This document shows, piece by piece, positions 16,006 through 24,433 of a stretch of 47,916 bases of DNA. The translations under genes and the position numbers were made by a program. Location of the stretch: IMG/VR virus record IMGVR_UViG_3300021090_000036, positions 1 through 47,916 of that record, one strand, 5' to 3'. The notes beneath the pieces were generated by a model. That model was given only the letters and a program-made list of their open reading frames with translations, was not told the origin of the DNA and did no database searches. The DNA is from a virus. Positions within the stretch are counted from its first letter, which is position 1, and each line of letters begins with the position of its first letter.

Positions 16006-16302
16006 ATGGATATAATTGGGCATTTAATTCAAGACACAGAGATCATCGGCATAGGCCCTCTTTATACACAACCGTCTAAAGACCTCGCGTTGCGGTCTCT
16101 CTATAATTCGCAAAGGTTTATTTTCAATGTCCACACAAAACACAATTCAATTGAAATAGCCAGTCATTATTTCATGCCAGGCCCGCCTGATATGAAGAAC
16201 GAAGATGAAAGGAATAAAATGCGGAGATGGGAAGATGACTATTACAAAGCTCGCCAGCTGATCGCTGATCAAATTGGTGAGATTATTCCGGAACAAAAAT
16301 AA
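16006..16302 (+). CDS. Hypothetical replication-region protein
   Basis: This 98-residue soluble protein has a beta-rich middle (RFIFNVHTKHNSIEIASHYF) and a charged C-terminal helix (NKMRRWEDDYYKARQLIADQ). It lies directly upstream of the primase-helicase with a 43-nt gap to the preferred start. The family is not recognised. Confidence 0.6.
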   Translation: MDIIGHLIQDTEIIGIGPLYTQPSKDLALRSLYNSQRFIFNVHTKHNSIEIASHYFMPGPPDMKNEDERNKMRRWEDDYYKARQLIADQIGEIIPEQK

Positions 16303-16345
16303 TCCTCTCTTGAAAACCTTACTAACCACTTTACTAATCCTGACT

Positions 16346-18991
16346 ATGGCAAAAGCCGAAGAAATTAAGCACGACTCCACTGAATCCTCAGCGGAGCTTT
16401 CCTATTTCCATCAACGCCTGCAGCTGCTTGGGATTACTGAGCAAACCAATCTTGTAGGTATCTGGGAGTTGAAAATTCCCCTCGAGCACAAAAGGAATCC
16501 GAACGGCACAATGGATTCAGTTAAAGAAATAAAAGATGTGCCGGTGTTTAGGCAACATGAGCAGGGCATAGAGATCATAGTGTACACACTAGACAGGAAA
16601 TATATTTACCATCAGCAACCTGAGCAGCTGGATGAAGAAAGCGGAAAGATCACAAAGCCAAGATCAACAAGTAAAAAATATGCATTGATCCGTTATGAGA
16701 AGCCACGTATCAATAAGGACGGATCTGTTCAAAAATATCACATACCGAAAGGTGCCGGCACATATCCCTTCTTCCATCCATCGCTGATAGATAAATTTGA
16801 GAAGAAGCAAAACATCGACACATTATTTCTCACCGAAGGTTATTTCAAATCCTGGAAGGGTTGCATGCATGGGATCCCGATCGTGGGGCTATCATCCATC
16901 ACACATTTAAAAGACAAAGAAACAGGAGGGCTGCATCCGGATATTCTAAAACTAATGCTCACCTGCAATGTAAAACGAATGGTGTGGCTGACGGATGGAG
17001 ATTGCCTGGATATCACCAGCAAGGAGATCACTGACGGAACAGATCTGTACAAACGTCCAAAAGGTTTTTTCTCCAGCTGCGAAAATTTTAAAACGCTGCT
17101 AGATGATTATGATGTTGACAAATGGTTCTTTCACATAGATGGTGACAACCTTGTTTCCAACTCACTTTTTTCTCCCAACGCTGGCCAGCCGGTCACCAGG
17201 GACAAAGTGAAAGGCCTCGATGATCTGCTGATGACATTTCCCGATCGTATTCCGGAGATCGTCGATGATGTCCTGTCTGTTTCAAAACAATCGCCATGGT
17301 TTGTAAAGCACAACATCACCACCGGCACCAGGAAGATCCACACTTATTTTCATTTGCTTAATGTAAATGATTTCTTTTTGTTCCATGCTGAGCGCCGGCC
17401 GGAGATAAAAGGGAAAGAATTTGTTTTCAATGGAACTCGTTACCGCTATGATGAAAAAGATAATGACTGCAAGATCGTCACGCCGGCAGAAGCTAAGCTT
17501 TATTTTCGTGTGGGTGATAACTATTACAAGTTCGTCGAGAAAATAAATCAGTTCGGTGTAATTGAAAAAGGTTTTGTTCCCCGCCTCAAATCAACCATCA
17601 TCGATGATAATGGCCGTTATTTTCCAAAGCACATTCCTAAGTATGAAACGTTTTGCAATTATCCTGATCATACAAATTTTCAGCAGGTCATTCACAACAA
17701 CTTCAATGTCTATTCTCCATTTGAGCATGAACCCGAGCAGGACAAATGCACTGAAGATGATTGCTCTACCATCATGTCATTCTTCAAACACATCTTCGGA
17801 GAAAAAGAGATATCTATAAAGCAAAAAGATGGCGATAATATAAAAACCGCTTATTACCAGCTGGGGCTTGACTTGGTGCAGCTGCTTTATCAAAAGCCAA
17901 CACAAAGGCTTCCAATCCTATGCCTGGTTAGCCGTGAAAATGAAACCGGCAAATCAACCTGGTTTGATTTTCTCAAAGCAGTGTTCACCAACAATGCAGC
18001 TGTAGTGGGCAACTCAGACCTGGCAGATGATTTCAATTCATTTTGGGCGCCGAAGCTGCTGATCATGTGTGACGAAACAAAGATTGAAAAGCTCACAGTG
18101 GTGGAGCGTGTAAAGATGTTGACGTTCGCAAAAAAAATACCGCTCAGCTCAAAAGGGAAAGACAAAGTGGAAATAGATTTCTTCGGTCACTTCATGATGA
18201 ATTCAAACAACGAAGAAACTTTTGTTTACACCAGTGAAGAGGATACCAGGTTCTGGATCATCAAGGTTCCCCGGGTGGGATCCAAAAATCCCGACCTGCT
18301 TCAGAACATGATCGAAGAAATACCGGCATTCCTTTCTTTTTTGAATGGCCGAAAGATTGTTGCTCCCCGGGTGAACCGCATGTGGTTCGATGAACAACTG
18401 CTGAGAACCGAGGCGCTTAAAAAAGTTATCGCATATAGCCACAGCACAGTGAAAAAAGAATTGGTTTATCATCTAAAGCAAACTTTCCTTGATTTTGGTG
18501 TAAAAGAAATTTACATGACCTGCCGCGATATCCGAAACAGTTACTTCAAACACAAAGAAGAAAATTATGTAGAACGTGTCCTGAAAGAAGAAATGAAAAT
18601 AATACCTGTGCAATGCTGGATGTTTAAAGGGAAAAAGTATAAAACAGAACAAGATGCAATTGCAGCTGCAGTGAGCTTGGGGTTGAATGAAATGGAAGCG
18701 CTTGATCAAATAACCAGGAAAGGGGATGTAATGCGATACAGTTATCCCGGGTGGGAAATGAAGCAGGTGGAGATGGGCAAGCCAATGGAACGCGTTGCCT
18801 TCATAGTGAAAGAACAACCCGGCCGGCCATACAAATTTTTGAGAGAAGATTTTGTGAAGCCGGAAGATGAAGTGGAGATATCGGATGAAGTTAAATACAT
18901 GAATGATATTCTTCCATCAGCTAACGGGCACCCATTGACAACAGCAGAGGTGCACGGCAAAGAAGAACCACAAGGAGATTTACCATTTTAA
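16346..18991 (+). CDS. Primase-helicase (Toprim-like domain plus SF3/DUF5906-type helicase)
   Basis: The protein has about 881 residues from the ATG at 16346, preferred over a 24-residue hydrophobic extension that overlaps the previous gene. Residues about 155-220 show a Toprim-like pair: LFLTEGYFKSWKG (catalytic Glu) and VWLTDGDCLD (the DxD). The C-terminal third has an SF3 helicase: Walker A ENETGKST (about 530), Walker B LLIMCDET (about 573) and motif C FMMNSNNEE (about 617). It would unwind and prime phage DNA. The arrangement is typical of D5/DUF5906 replication proteins in Bacteroidota phages. No phage DNA polymerase is visible in the window. Confidence 0.8.
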   Translation: MAKAEEIKHDSTESSAELSYFHQRLQLLGITEQTNLVGIWELKIPLEHKRNPNGTMDSVKEIKDVPVFRQHEQGIEIIVYTLDRKYIYHQQPEQLDEESGKITKPRSTSKKYALIRYEKPRINKDGSVQKYHIPKGAGTYPFFHPSLIDKFEKKQNIDTLFLTEGYFKSWKGCMHGIPIVGLSSITHLKDKETGGLHPDILKLMLTCNVKRMVWLTDGDCLDITSKEITDGTDLYKRPKGFFSSCENFKTLLDDYDVDKWFFHIDGDNLVSNSLFSPNAGQPVTRDKVKGLDDLLMTFPDRIPEIVDDVLSVSKQSPWFVKHNITTGTRKIHTYFHLLNVNDFFLFHAERRPEIKGKEFVFNGTRYRYDEKDNDCKIVTPAEAKLYFRVGDNYYKFVEKINQFGVIEKGFVPRLKSTIIDDNGRYFPKHIPKYETFCNYPDHTNFQQVIHNNFNVYSPFEHEPEQDKCTEDDCSTIMSFFKHIFGEKEISIKQKDGDNIKTAYYQLGLDLVQLLYQKPTQRLPILCLVSRENETGKSTWFDFLKAVFTNNAAVVGNSDLADDFNSFWAPKLLIMCDETKIEKLTVVERVKMLTFAKKIPLSSKGKDKVEIDFFGHFMMNSNNEETFVYTSEEDTRFWIIKVPRVGSKNPDLLQNMIEEIPAFLSFLNGRKIVAPRVNRMWFDEQLLRTEALKKVIAYSHSTVKKELVYHLKQTFLDFGVKEIYMTCRDIRNSYFKHKEENYVERVLKEEMKIIPVQCWMFKGKKYKTEQDAIAAAVSLGLNEMEALDQITRKGDVMRYSYPGWEMKQVEMGKPMERVAFIVKEQPGRPYKFLREDFVKPEDEVEISDEVKYMNDILPSANGHPLTTAEVHGKEEPQGDLPF

Positions 18992-19007
18992 AAATAAAAC
19001 AAACAAC

Positions 19008-19274
19008 ATGGAAAACAACAGAGACAATTTGGGTAAAAAAGCAAAAGACAAGATTACAGGCTTCTCGGGGATCATTGTAACGAAACTGATCTGTCTTTTT
19101 GGTTGCAATCAATATGGAATTGCTGGCCAGGCGTATGACGATAAGGAACAAAAAAGAGCACCAACTGAATATTTTGATGAGGGCCGTGTCGAGATATTGG
19201 GTGATGGTATAACTGCAGCTGAAGTTTCTGTTGATCGCCCGGGTGCTGATTTTAATGCTGATGCACCGAGATAA
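19008..19274 (+). CDS. Conserved small phage protein
   Basis: The 88-residue protein belongs by eye to a widespread phage family with the signature LGKKAKDKITGFSGI, then LFGCNQYGI, then EYFDEGRVEIL and a C-terminal PGADFN. No function is known for it that I can state. It follows the helicase closely (16 nt) and is probably in the same transcript. Confidence 0.65.
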   Translation: MENNRDNLGKKAKDKITGFSGIIVTKLICLFGCNQYGIAGQAYDDKEQKRAPTEYFDEGRVEILGDGITAAEVSVDRPGADFNADAPR

Positions 19275-19287
19275 AAACAAAACCACC

Positions 19288-19602
19288 ATGGCAAAATTTA
19301 AAAACTTACAGCATTGGCAGATCAATGTGATCACCAGGGATCATGCCACCAACACTGCAAAGCAAATAGCAGTAAAGGCAAAATGCACAAAGGAAAAAGT
19401 GTATGAAATCTGCAAAGAGAAGGGAATAAAAACGCTCACTCTAAAGCAGTTCAGAGATTCATTGAACAACCAGAGGTTGGCAAATATCATTGTCCTGCCC
19501 AAAGAAAAACCTGAAGAGAAGTGGCAGCGGCCGGCGGCGGAATATTCCAACAGGACGCCATATGGAATAGCTACAGAATTACACCAGGGAAAAATGTTTT
19601 AA
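19288..19602 (+). CDS. Hypothetical protein with possible HTH
   Basis: The protein has 104 residues from the ATG at 19288. An upstream extension overlaps the previous gene and is not favoured. Residues about 20-55 (NTAKQIAVKAKCTKEKVYEI) resemble a helix-turn-helix, with a basic character suited to DNA binding. The C-terminus is Arg/Pro-rich. The family is not recognised. Confidence 0.55.
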   Translation: MAKFKNLQHWQINVITRDHATNTAKQIAVKAKCTKEKVYEICKEKGIKTLTLKQFRDSLNNQRLANIIVLPKEKPEEKWQRPAAEYSNRTPYGIATELHQGKMF

Positions 19603-19635
19603 TCAAAATAATAGAACAACTACAAAAATTTTACA

Positions 19636-20694
19636 ATGAAAAAGAAAACTGCCACAAAGAAAACGTCTCGGACAAAGCAAGAACCTTCAGCGCCTCCAGA
19701 AATAACACCGGTTAAAGGCTTCAAGATTTTCAATCCTGATTTCTCCTGCAACGGGATGCAGTATAAAGAAAACGATAAATTCAAACATACTGGCGCGATT
19801 GAAATATGCAGTCGCGGCCTGCACTTTTGTTTAAAGGCACAGGATTGTTTTAGATATTATTCTTTCGATCCTGCAAACATTGTTTGCGAAGTAGAAGCAA
19901 TTGGTAAAGTAGTCTATCATGAAGAAGATTCAAAAGCTTGCACGGATATATTAGTCGTTGGCCGCAGATTGTCCTGGCACGAAGTTTTAGCTGTAGCGAA
20001 TTCAGGCAGTAATAATACTGGTCATTCGAACAGCGGCAACAGGAACAGCGGCAACAGGAACAGCGGCAACAGGAACAGCGGCAACAGGAACAGCGGCAAC
20101 AGGAACAGCGGCGACAGTAACAGCGGCAACAGGAACAGCGGCGACAGGAACAGCGGCGACAGTAACAGCGGCAACTGGAACAGCGGCAACTGGAACAGCG
20201 GCGACTGGAACAGCGGCAACTGGAACAGCGGCAACTGGAACAGCGGCGACAGGAACAGCGGCGACAGTAACAGCGGCGACAGTAACAGCGGCAACAGGAA
20301 CAGCGGCAACTGGAACAGCGGCAACTGGAACAGCGGCGACAGTAACAGCGGCAACAGGAACAGCGGCGCCTTCTGCACAGACCCAAATCCAGTAATTTTT
20401 TTATTCAATAAACCAACTTCTCTCACTGTCAAAGAATGGGAACGGCATGAGGCTATAAGCATCATGTCCAATTTAGAACCCACAATTTGGGTTCCTGATC
20501 ATGCAATGACAGATAAGGAGAAAGAGGCAAATCCAAAATGGGAAACCACAGAGGGATATCTGAAAACAATTTCCATGAAGGAAGCCTGGGCAAATCTTTG
20601 GCACAACTTAACCTATAAGAAGAAACAGGTTTTCAAGGCCCTTCCAAATTTTGATGCAGCTATTTTCCAAGAAATAACTGGATTGAAATTATGA
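19636..20694 (+). CDS. DUF7666-like protein with a variable pentapeptide (NSGxx) repeat
   Basis: The protein has 352 residues. Residues about 25-125 (VKGFKIFNPDFSCNGMQYKE, then ICSRGLHFC) match the DUF7666 pattern seen in phages. Residues about 132-245 are 22 tandem NSGxx pentapeptides, in which xx takes only the values NR, DR, NW, DW, NS and DS. This resembles the Pentapeptide_2 (NxGxx) coil fold. A C-terminal globular part of about 105 residues follows. The gene lies in the early region, so a structural tail role is unlikely. A protein- or nucleic-acid-mimicking or binding role is possible but unproven. Confidence 0.65.
   Translation: MKKKTATKKTSRTKQEPSAPPEITPVKGFKIFNPDFSCNGMQYKENDKFKHTGAIEICSRGLHFCLKAQDCFRYYSFDPANIVCEVEAIGKVVYHEEDSKACTDILVVGRRLSWHEVLAVANSGSNNTGHSNSGNRNSGNRNSGNRNSGNRNSGNRNSGDSNSGNRNSGDRNSGDSNSGNWNSGNWNSGDWNSGNWNSGNWNSGDRNSGDSNSGDSNSGNRNSGNWNSGNWNSGDSNSGNRNSGAFCTDPNPVIFLFNKPTSLTVKEWERHEAISIMSNLEPTIWVPDHAMTDKEKEANPKWETTEGYLKTISMKEAWANLWHNLTYKKKQVFKALPNFDAAIFQEITGLKL
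20029..20368 (+). repeat. 15-bp tandem repeat array (22+ units) inside a gene
   Basis: The unit is AACAGCGGC followed by AAC or GAC and then AGG, AGT or TGG. The units follow each other with no spacer, and only the last two codons vary, by single-base changes. The array is a coding minisatellite that can gain or lose units in frame. Confidence 0.95.
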
Positions 20695-20966
20695 TCGAGC
20701 CAAAACCAACCGCAATTGTTCATTTATGCCAGCTCATCACCGGTGACAGGTTTTATTTAAAAAGCGATAACAAAAAAGTGGTGTGGGAACTTCGATTTCA
20801 TACACAAATAAAATTAAGGGGCACTATGAAAAAGCTGTCGCAATGTAAAAACGATCTTGGCGGGGTAGACAGATTTGACGCCAATCGGGTTGCGGTCTTC
20901 ATGCGCAGAACAAAACCTGTTATAAAAAGGAAACGAGAATTTTCAATCGATAGATATTTCGCCTGA
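20691..20966 (+). CDS. Small basic hypothetical protein
   Basis: This 91-residue protein is very basic at the C-terminus (RRTKPVIKRKREFSIDRYF). It overlaps the repeat gene by 4 nt (ATGA) and the next gene by 1 nt. The central strand pattern (TGDRFYLKSDNKKVVWELRF) suggests a small beta domain. The family is not recognised. Confidence 0.6.
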   Translation: MIEPKPTAIVHLCQLITGDRFYLKSDNKKVVWELRFHTQIKLRGTMKKLSQCKNDLGGVDRFDANRVAVFMRRTKPVIKRKREFSIDRYFA

Positions 20967-21547
20967 TGCCATATAGAAACGGAAATATTGTTTGGAATGG
21001 AACTCAGTGGAGCGAAGAAATGATATCATTTCTTCGCAACAATTATTTGTCTATGACGAATCAAGAGTTAGCAGATTATCTAGGCCTGAGAAAAACAGTA
21101 ACCAGGAATAAATTGCGTGAGCTCGGATTGAAAAGAATGGAATTAGAATATTGGAATAAGGAGATGATACAATTTTTGAAATCTAGTTACAAGACAATTG
21201 GAGACGTTGAGATCATGGAGTTTTTCAAAAAATATTATCCTAAAGTAAAAGGATGGAAGCGTGGCGCCATCAGGAAGAAAAGAAAACAGATGAACCTAAT
21301 GAGAACGGAAAGGCAATCAAAAAAGATTGCGGCACGTAATACGAAGAGAGGCGGAAGGTGCTACACAATAGATAAGAATAGTGCTAGCAAAAACATGCAC
21401 CCCCGGTGGGTAGCTCAGCAAATCGCCCGTAGAAATCCCGAGCTACAAAAAGAGCTTATAAAATATCCGGAAATTATTGAAGCAGCAAGAACCCTTTTAT
21501 TATTAAAACGAAAAATTAAATCCCTGAAGGTTGAGAAAGCGGCGTAG
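20966..21547 (+). CDS. HTH DNA-binding protein, paralogue of the next gene without the HNH domain
   Basis: The protein has 193 residues. Two successive helix-turn-helix modules (about residues 14-55 and 60-105) begin WSEEMISFLRNNYLSM and WNKEMIQFLKSSYKTI, the style found at the N-termini of homing-type HNH proteins. The C-terminal segment WVAQQIARRNPELQKELIKY is shared with the downstream gene. Between them the HNH-bearing insert of the neighbour is missing, so this copy probably binds DNA without cutting. Tandem duplication is inferred from the shared architecture. Confidence 0.65.
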   Translation: MPYRNGNIVWNGTQWSEEMISFLRNNYLSMTNQELADYLGLRKTVTRNKLRELGLKRMELEYWNKEMIQFLKSSYKTIGDVEIMEFFKKYYPKVKGWKRGAIRKKRKQMNLMRTERQSKKIAARNTKRGGRCYTIDKNSASKNMHPRWVAQQIARRNPELQKELIKYPEIIEAARTLLLLKRKIKSLKVEKAA

Positions 21548-22376
21548 TGATATCATTGCAGGTAGCCCCGATTTTGTCTCGTTCATTAAAAGGAATTGGA
21601 AGAAAATGGACAATAACGCCCTTGCAAAGAAATATGGTTGTGGGATTTGTTCTGTTCGTAAGCAGTGCTATGACCTCGGCCTTTTGCGAATGAAATTGGA
21701 ATACTGGACAGAAGAACAAATTGAGTTTCTAAAGAATAACTACAGGATAATGGGTGACACGGAGCTTGCTGAGATTTTTAATAAAACCTTTAAGAAAAAA
21801 AAGACCTGGACTATAAAGCACATAGAGAAAAAGAGAATATACCTCAAGTTGAAACGAACAAAAAAACAACTCATTGAAATAGAGCAGCGGAATCTTGATC
21901 AAGGCAGATTAAATGTTCACAAGAAAAAAGGAAAATCAAAATTTCTCACTAAGGGACCAGCAAAACAAGGGGAGATAAGAATGTATTTGGGACCGAATGG
22001 CCAGACTATTACTTCCAAGATCAGGATCGGTAAACAGTGGCTATACTGGCCAAGATGGGCTTATAAAAAATATATAGGGGCCATTCCAAAAGACCATGTG
22101 ATCGTTCTGAAAGATGGTGATCCTTATAATACAGTACCAGAAAATCTTGAAGCAGTTACGCGTGGGGAATCCACTAGGAGGTATGCTGCCAAAACTTCAA
22201 TTAATCTTTCTGATGGTTATGTTGCTGCACAAATGGCATATGGTAACCCTGAATTACGCAAAGAGATAAAAACGAACCCAGACCTGATTGAAACCTATAG
22301 AACACTCATGTTATTAAAAAGAAAAATTAAACTCAAAAAAAATGAACAACAAAAACCAGGCAGAAGAGCTGCGTAA
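21531..22376 (+). CDS. HNH endonuclease-like protein with HTH modules
   Basis: The protein has 281 residues from a TTG at 21531 that overlaps the upstream stop by 17 nt. The first ATG (21606) would cut the first HTH. It has HTH modules at about 10-55 and 58-105. An HNH-type region at about 180-225 (GAIPKDHVIVLKDGDPYN, then TVPENLEAVTRGE) has the Gly-x-Ile-Pro turn, the DGD and the Asn-Leu end. The expected first His is replaced (WPRWAY), so activity is doubtful. The C-terminal helix is shared with the upstream paralogue. It is probably a free-standing homing-type gene or a domesticated derivative. Confidence 0.65.
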   Translation: MRKRRSDIIAGSPDFVSFIKRNWKKMDNNALAKKYGCGICSVRKQCYDLGLLRMKLEYWTEEQIEFLKNNYRIMGDTELAEIFNKTFKKKKTWTIKHIEKKRIYLKLKRTKKQLIEIEQRNLDQGRLNVHKKKGKSKFLTKGPAKQGEIRMYLGPNGQTITSKIRIGKQWLYWPRWAYKKYIGAIPKDHVIVLKDGDPYNTVPENLEAVTRGESTRRYAAKTSINLSDGYVAAQMAYGNPELRKEIKTNPDLIETYRTLMLLKRKIKLKKNEQQKPGRRAA

Positions 22377-22596
22377 GTATTTATTTGATCAACTCGATAG
22401 ACTCAGCGATCCGCAAGCAAATCTGGAAGTGGAATTGAAAAGAGCAGACGCCCTTGCTAAAGTAGGCACTGTGATCGTTAATAGCCACAAACAGGAAATT
22501 TACTTTTACAAATTATCCGGTGCAAGAAAGCCATCCGGAGCCAAGCAAATAGAGATGAAACCGATTAAAGGCAAAAAAGTATCCAGTGGCAAATGA
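22342..22596 (+). CDS. Conserved small phage protein
   Basis: The 84-residue protein contains LRKYLFDQLDRLSDP, then ELKRADALAKVGTVIVNSHK, a pattern common in early regions of phages across phyla (two amphipathic helices around an R-A-xx-I element). No firm function is known to me. It overlaps the preceding gene by 35 nt in another frame, so initiation within the upstream gene is expected. Confidence 0.65.
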   Translation: MNNKNQAEELRKYLFDQLDRLSDPQANLEVELKRADALAKVGTVIVNSHKQEIYFYKLSGARKPSGAKQIEMKPIKGKKVSSGK

Positions 22597-23026
22597 TTTC
22601 TCATTAATAGAATTGCGCATCGCAAGAAGCCTGATCACAAAAAAATCAGTTCAATTTATTTCTGAAGTATTGAACAGGCCTTATGAACAGACCCTAGATC
22701 TTATTCGAAACATGTCTGATTCACAAAAGCTAATTCCATTCGAAAAACAGCTTGATAATAATAAGCTGAAGGTGAAATTGAAAAAAAAAAATCAAAAACG
22801 GTTTGACGACCAGGATAGAGTTGAAAAGAAGCGCCGCACTGCTAAACAACTATATGAACAGGAAAGGGACAGCAAAAAAAGAGCTGGACCCCAATTCAAA
22901 ACAAGAGTGATCAACATGAGTGAACTAGTGGCAGTGAAGATCGATCACAAAACTACAGTTTACGTTAAGCCTGGGACAGATATAGAAGCAACAAGAAAAA
23001 AATACAATAAAGCACTACACCATTAA
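22586..23026 (+). CDS. Basic hypothetical protein
   Basis: This 146-residue protein starts with GTG at 22586, overlapping the previous stop. Residues about 15-50 (SLITKKSVQFISEVLNRPYE) look like a small HTH. The middle is extremely Lys/Arg-rich, and the C-terminus (LVAVKIDHKTTVYVKPGTDI) is a beta element. DNA binding is plausible. The family is not recognised. Confidence 0.6.
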   Translation: MANDFSLIELRIARSLITKKSVQFISEVLNRPYEQTLDLIRNMSDSQKLIPFEKQLDNNKLKVKLKKKNQKRFDDQDRVEKKRRTAKQLYEQERDSKKRAGPQFKTRVINMSELVAVKIDHKTTVYVKPGTDIEATRKKYNKALHH

Positions 23027-23271
23027 TGCCGGTCAACAATACATACCTGCTCATTGCATTCGATGTAGACAAACCTGCAGAAGAATGTCATTGCATGCAC
23101 ATGTATATAGATAGAATTCTGTTCACGCAATTAAAGGACCCCGTAGTGAAAGAAGTTTTCCTGGAAGAAAAATTATATAGCATCACCGGCAGGAGAACCG
23201 CAGTAGTTCCCTACCTGGCCGGCAACCTGACCTGGATCGTGATCATGGATGTAAAAAAATCAGCAGCATGA
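23026..23271 (+). CDS. Small hypothetical protein
   Basis: This 81-residue soluble protein has alternating strands (TYLLIAFDV, then WIVIMDV) and a CHCMHM segment that could bind metal. It overlaps the next gene by 4 nt (ATGA) and the previous by 1 nt. The family is not recognised. Confidence 0.55.
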   Translation: MPVNNTYLLIAFDVDKPAEECHCMHMYIDRILFTQLKDPVVKEVFLEEKLYSITGRRTAVVPYLAGNLTWIVIMDVKKSAA

Positions 23272-24188
23272 GTGTCATCCTTGCCAACGCGCAACATATC
23301 GCCAACAGAATCGTGCAGATCTTGGGGCCGCACTGTGATCTCATTCACATTGCCGGCAGCATCCGGAGGAAGCAGGCCCAGGTGAAAGATATTGAGATCG
23401 TTTGCCTGCCAAAAAGAGATTCACAGAATGAGGATCTGTTTGGCGCCGGCGAAGAGGTTCTTTCACCAGGGTTTGTCAATGCATTGGCTGGCATCACACG
23501 ATTAGTCGTAAAAGGTAGGCCTCAGGGACGCTATATGGAAATCGTTCTCCAAAACTGCAGCCTGGTGCTCGATCTGTTTCTGCCAACAAAAAATGATTAC
23601 TGTCGGCAGTTGGCCATCCGCACCGGCAGTGCAGATTTTTCACAAAAAGTGCTGGCCCATGGTTGGCGCCGGCATGGTTGGGTTGGCTGCGGAGAGCTGG
23701 GCCTGAGAAAAGAAACTGATTGCATTAATAAGGATGACAAATGGAAATGCGTCAAGCTGGATGGAGAGCTTCCACCGGTTTGGAAGAGTGAAGAAGAATT
23801 TTTTGACTGGATTGGCGTCAACTGGATTCCACCTGAATTGAGAGATTTGAAAACAACGATAGATCAAAAACAATTAACAACCGTTTTCAATTCACATAAA
23901 CCGGCCACCGGTGAGAGTGGTAGATCAATCATGGACAAGTTCGATATCGACTATCAGTTTGACTTCTATCTACAAAAAGTAAAACTTAGAAAGGAAGACA
24001 TGTCTCCCACTCAACTAGTGGAGACAAAACAGGCGTTCATAGCTGGCATCAGTTCAATGCTTGTGATGAACACTGAAATAGGCTTGATGCAGTTTGAGAA
24101 ATCAAAACCAATTATTGAAAAACTTTGGGGTCAGTGCATGTCCTTCTGGAATGAAAAACTACAAGATATGCAGGGAAGACAAAATTAA
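23268..24188 (+). CDS. Pol beta-type nucleotidyltransferase fused to a phage helical module
   Basis: The protein has 306 residues. The N-terminal domain has the nucleotidyltransferase signature HIAGSIRRKQAQVKDIEIV (residues about 27-45: GS, then RR, then DxE) and a third acidic strand LVLDLFLP (about 103-110), as in pol X palms. The C-terminal module (about residues 223-300, DYQFDFYLQKVKLRKEDMSP) is a helical domain that other phages carry as a separate protein. A 26-bp repeat lies exactly at the junction and again after the stop. This suggests a fusion of two genes by loss of the intergenic stop. A role in DNA repair or end processing is inferred. Confidence 0.65.
   Translation: MSVILANAQHIANRIVQILGPHCDLIHIAGSIRRKQAQVKDIEIVCLPKRDSQNEDLFGAGEEVLSPGFVNALAGITRLVVKGRPQGRYMEIVLQNCSLVLDLFLPTKNDYCRQLAIRTGSADFSQKVLAHGWRRHGWVGCGELGLRKETDCINKDDKWKCVKLDGELPPVWKSEEEFFDWIGVNWIPPELRDLKTTIDQKQLTTVFNSHKPATGESGRSIMDKFDIDYQFDFYLQKVKLRKEDMSPTQLVETKQAFIAGISSMLVMNTEIGLMQFEKSKPIIEKLWGQCMSFWNEKLQDMQGRQN
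23897..23922 (+). repeat. 26-bp direct repeat, copy A (domain junction)
   Basis: The sequence TAAACCGGCCACCGGTGAGA, continuing GTGGTA, lies in frame at the junction between the transferase and the helical module and is followed by ...ATGGA. Copy B at 24186-24211 differs at two positions and is also followed by ATGGA, the start of the next gene. Confidence 0.75.
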
Positions 24189-24211
24189 ACCAGCCACCGG
24201 TGAGGGTGGTA
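24186..24211 (+). repeat. 26-bp direct repeat, copy B (intergenic)
   Basis: The sequence TAAACCAGCCACCGGTGAGG, continuing GTGGTA, begins at the transferase stop codon and ends 9 nt before the ATG at 24221. It is the probable ancestral intergenic form of copy A. Confidence 0.75.
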
Positions 24212-24220
24212 AATAAAATT

Positions 24221-24433
24221 ATGGATATCCAGAAAATAAAAGAAGCAAATAGGCATAGTATAAAATCCCATGACAAAATTTACTTCTCTTGGATTCCCAG
24301 ACGAACAGAAACCGGAATCAAATGGCTAACATGGTTGCGTGATGTCGTTGTATCTGAAAATGAAGGCCCATATGAATTGTTGAAAAGGGAAAAATATCGT
24401 TATACCAAATTTTGGTTTTTCAGGACAGCATGA
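24221..24433 (+). CDS. Small hypothetical protein
   Basis: This 70-residue aromatic-rich protein (MDIQKIKEANRHSIKSHDKI, then FSWIPRRTETGIKWLTW) is of unknown family. The ATG at 24221 is preferred over a GTG 21 nt upstream that lies inside the direct repeat. The stop overlaps the next ATG (ATGA). Confidence 0.55.
   Translation: MDIQKIKEANRHSIKSHDKIYFSWIPRRTETGIKWLTWLRDVVVSENEGPYELLKREKYRYTKFWFFRTA

Noticed and set aside
20029-20368. CRISPR-like array
   Set aside because: The repeats are contiguous 15-bp coding units with no spacers, in frame with a long gene. No cas gene is nearby.
19850-20483. Two long reverse reading frames rich in Cys/Arg or Leu/Pro over the repeat array
   Set aside because: They are shadows of the 15-bp repeat on the opposite strand and in another frame, with no plausible composition.
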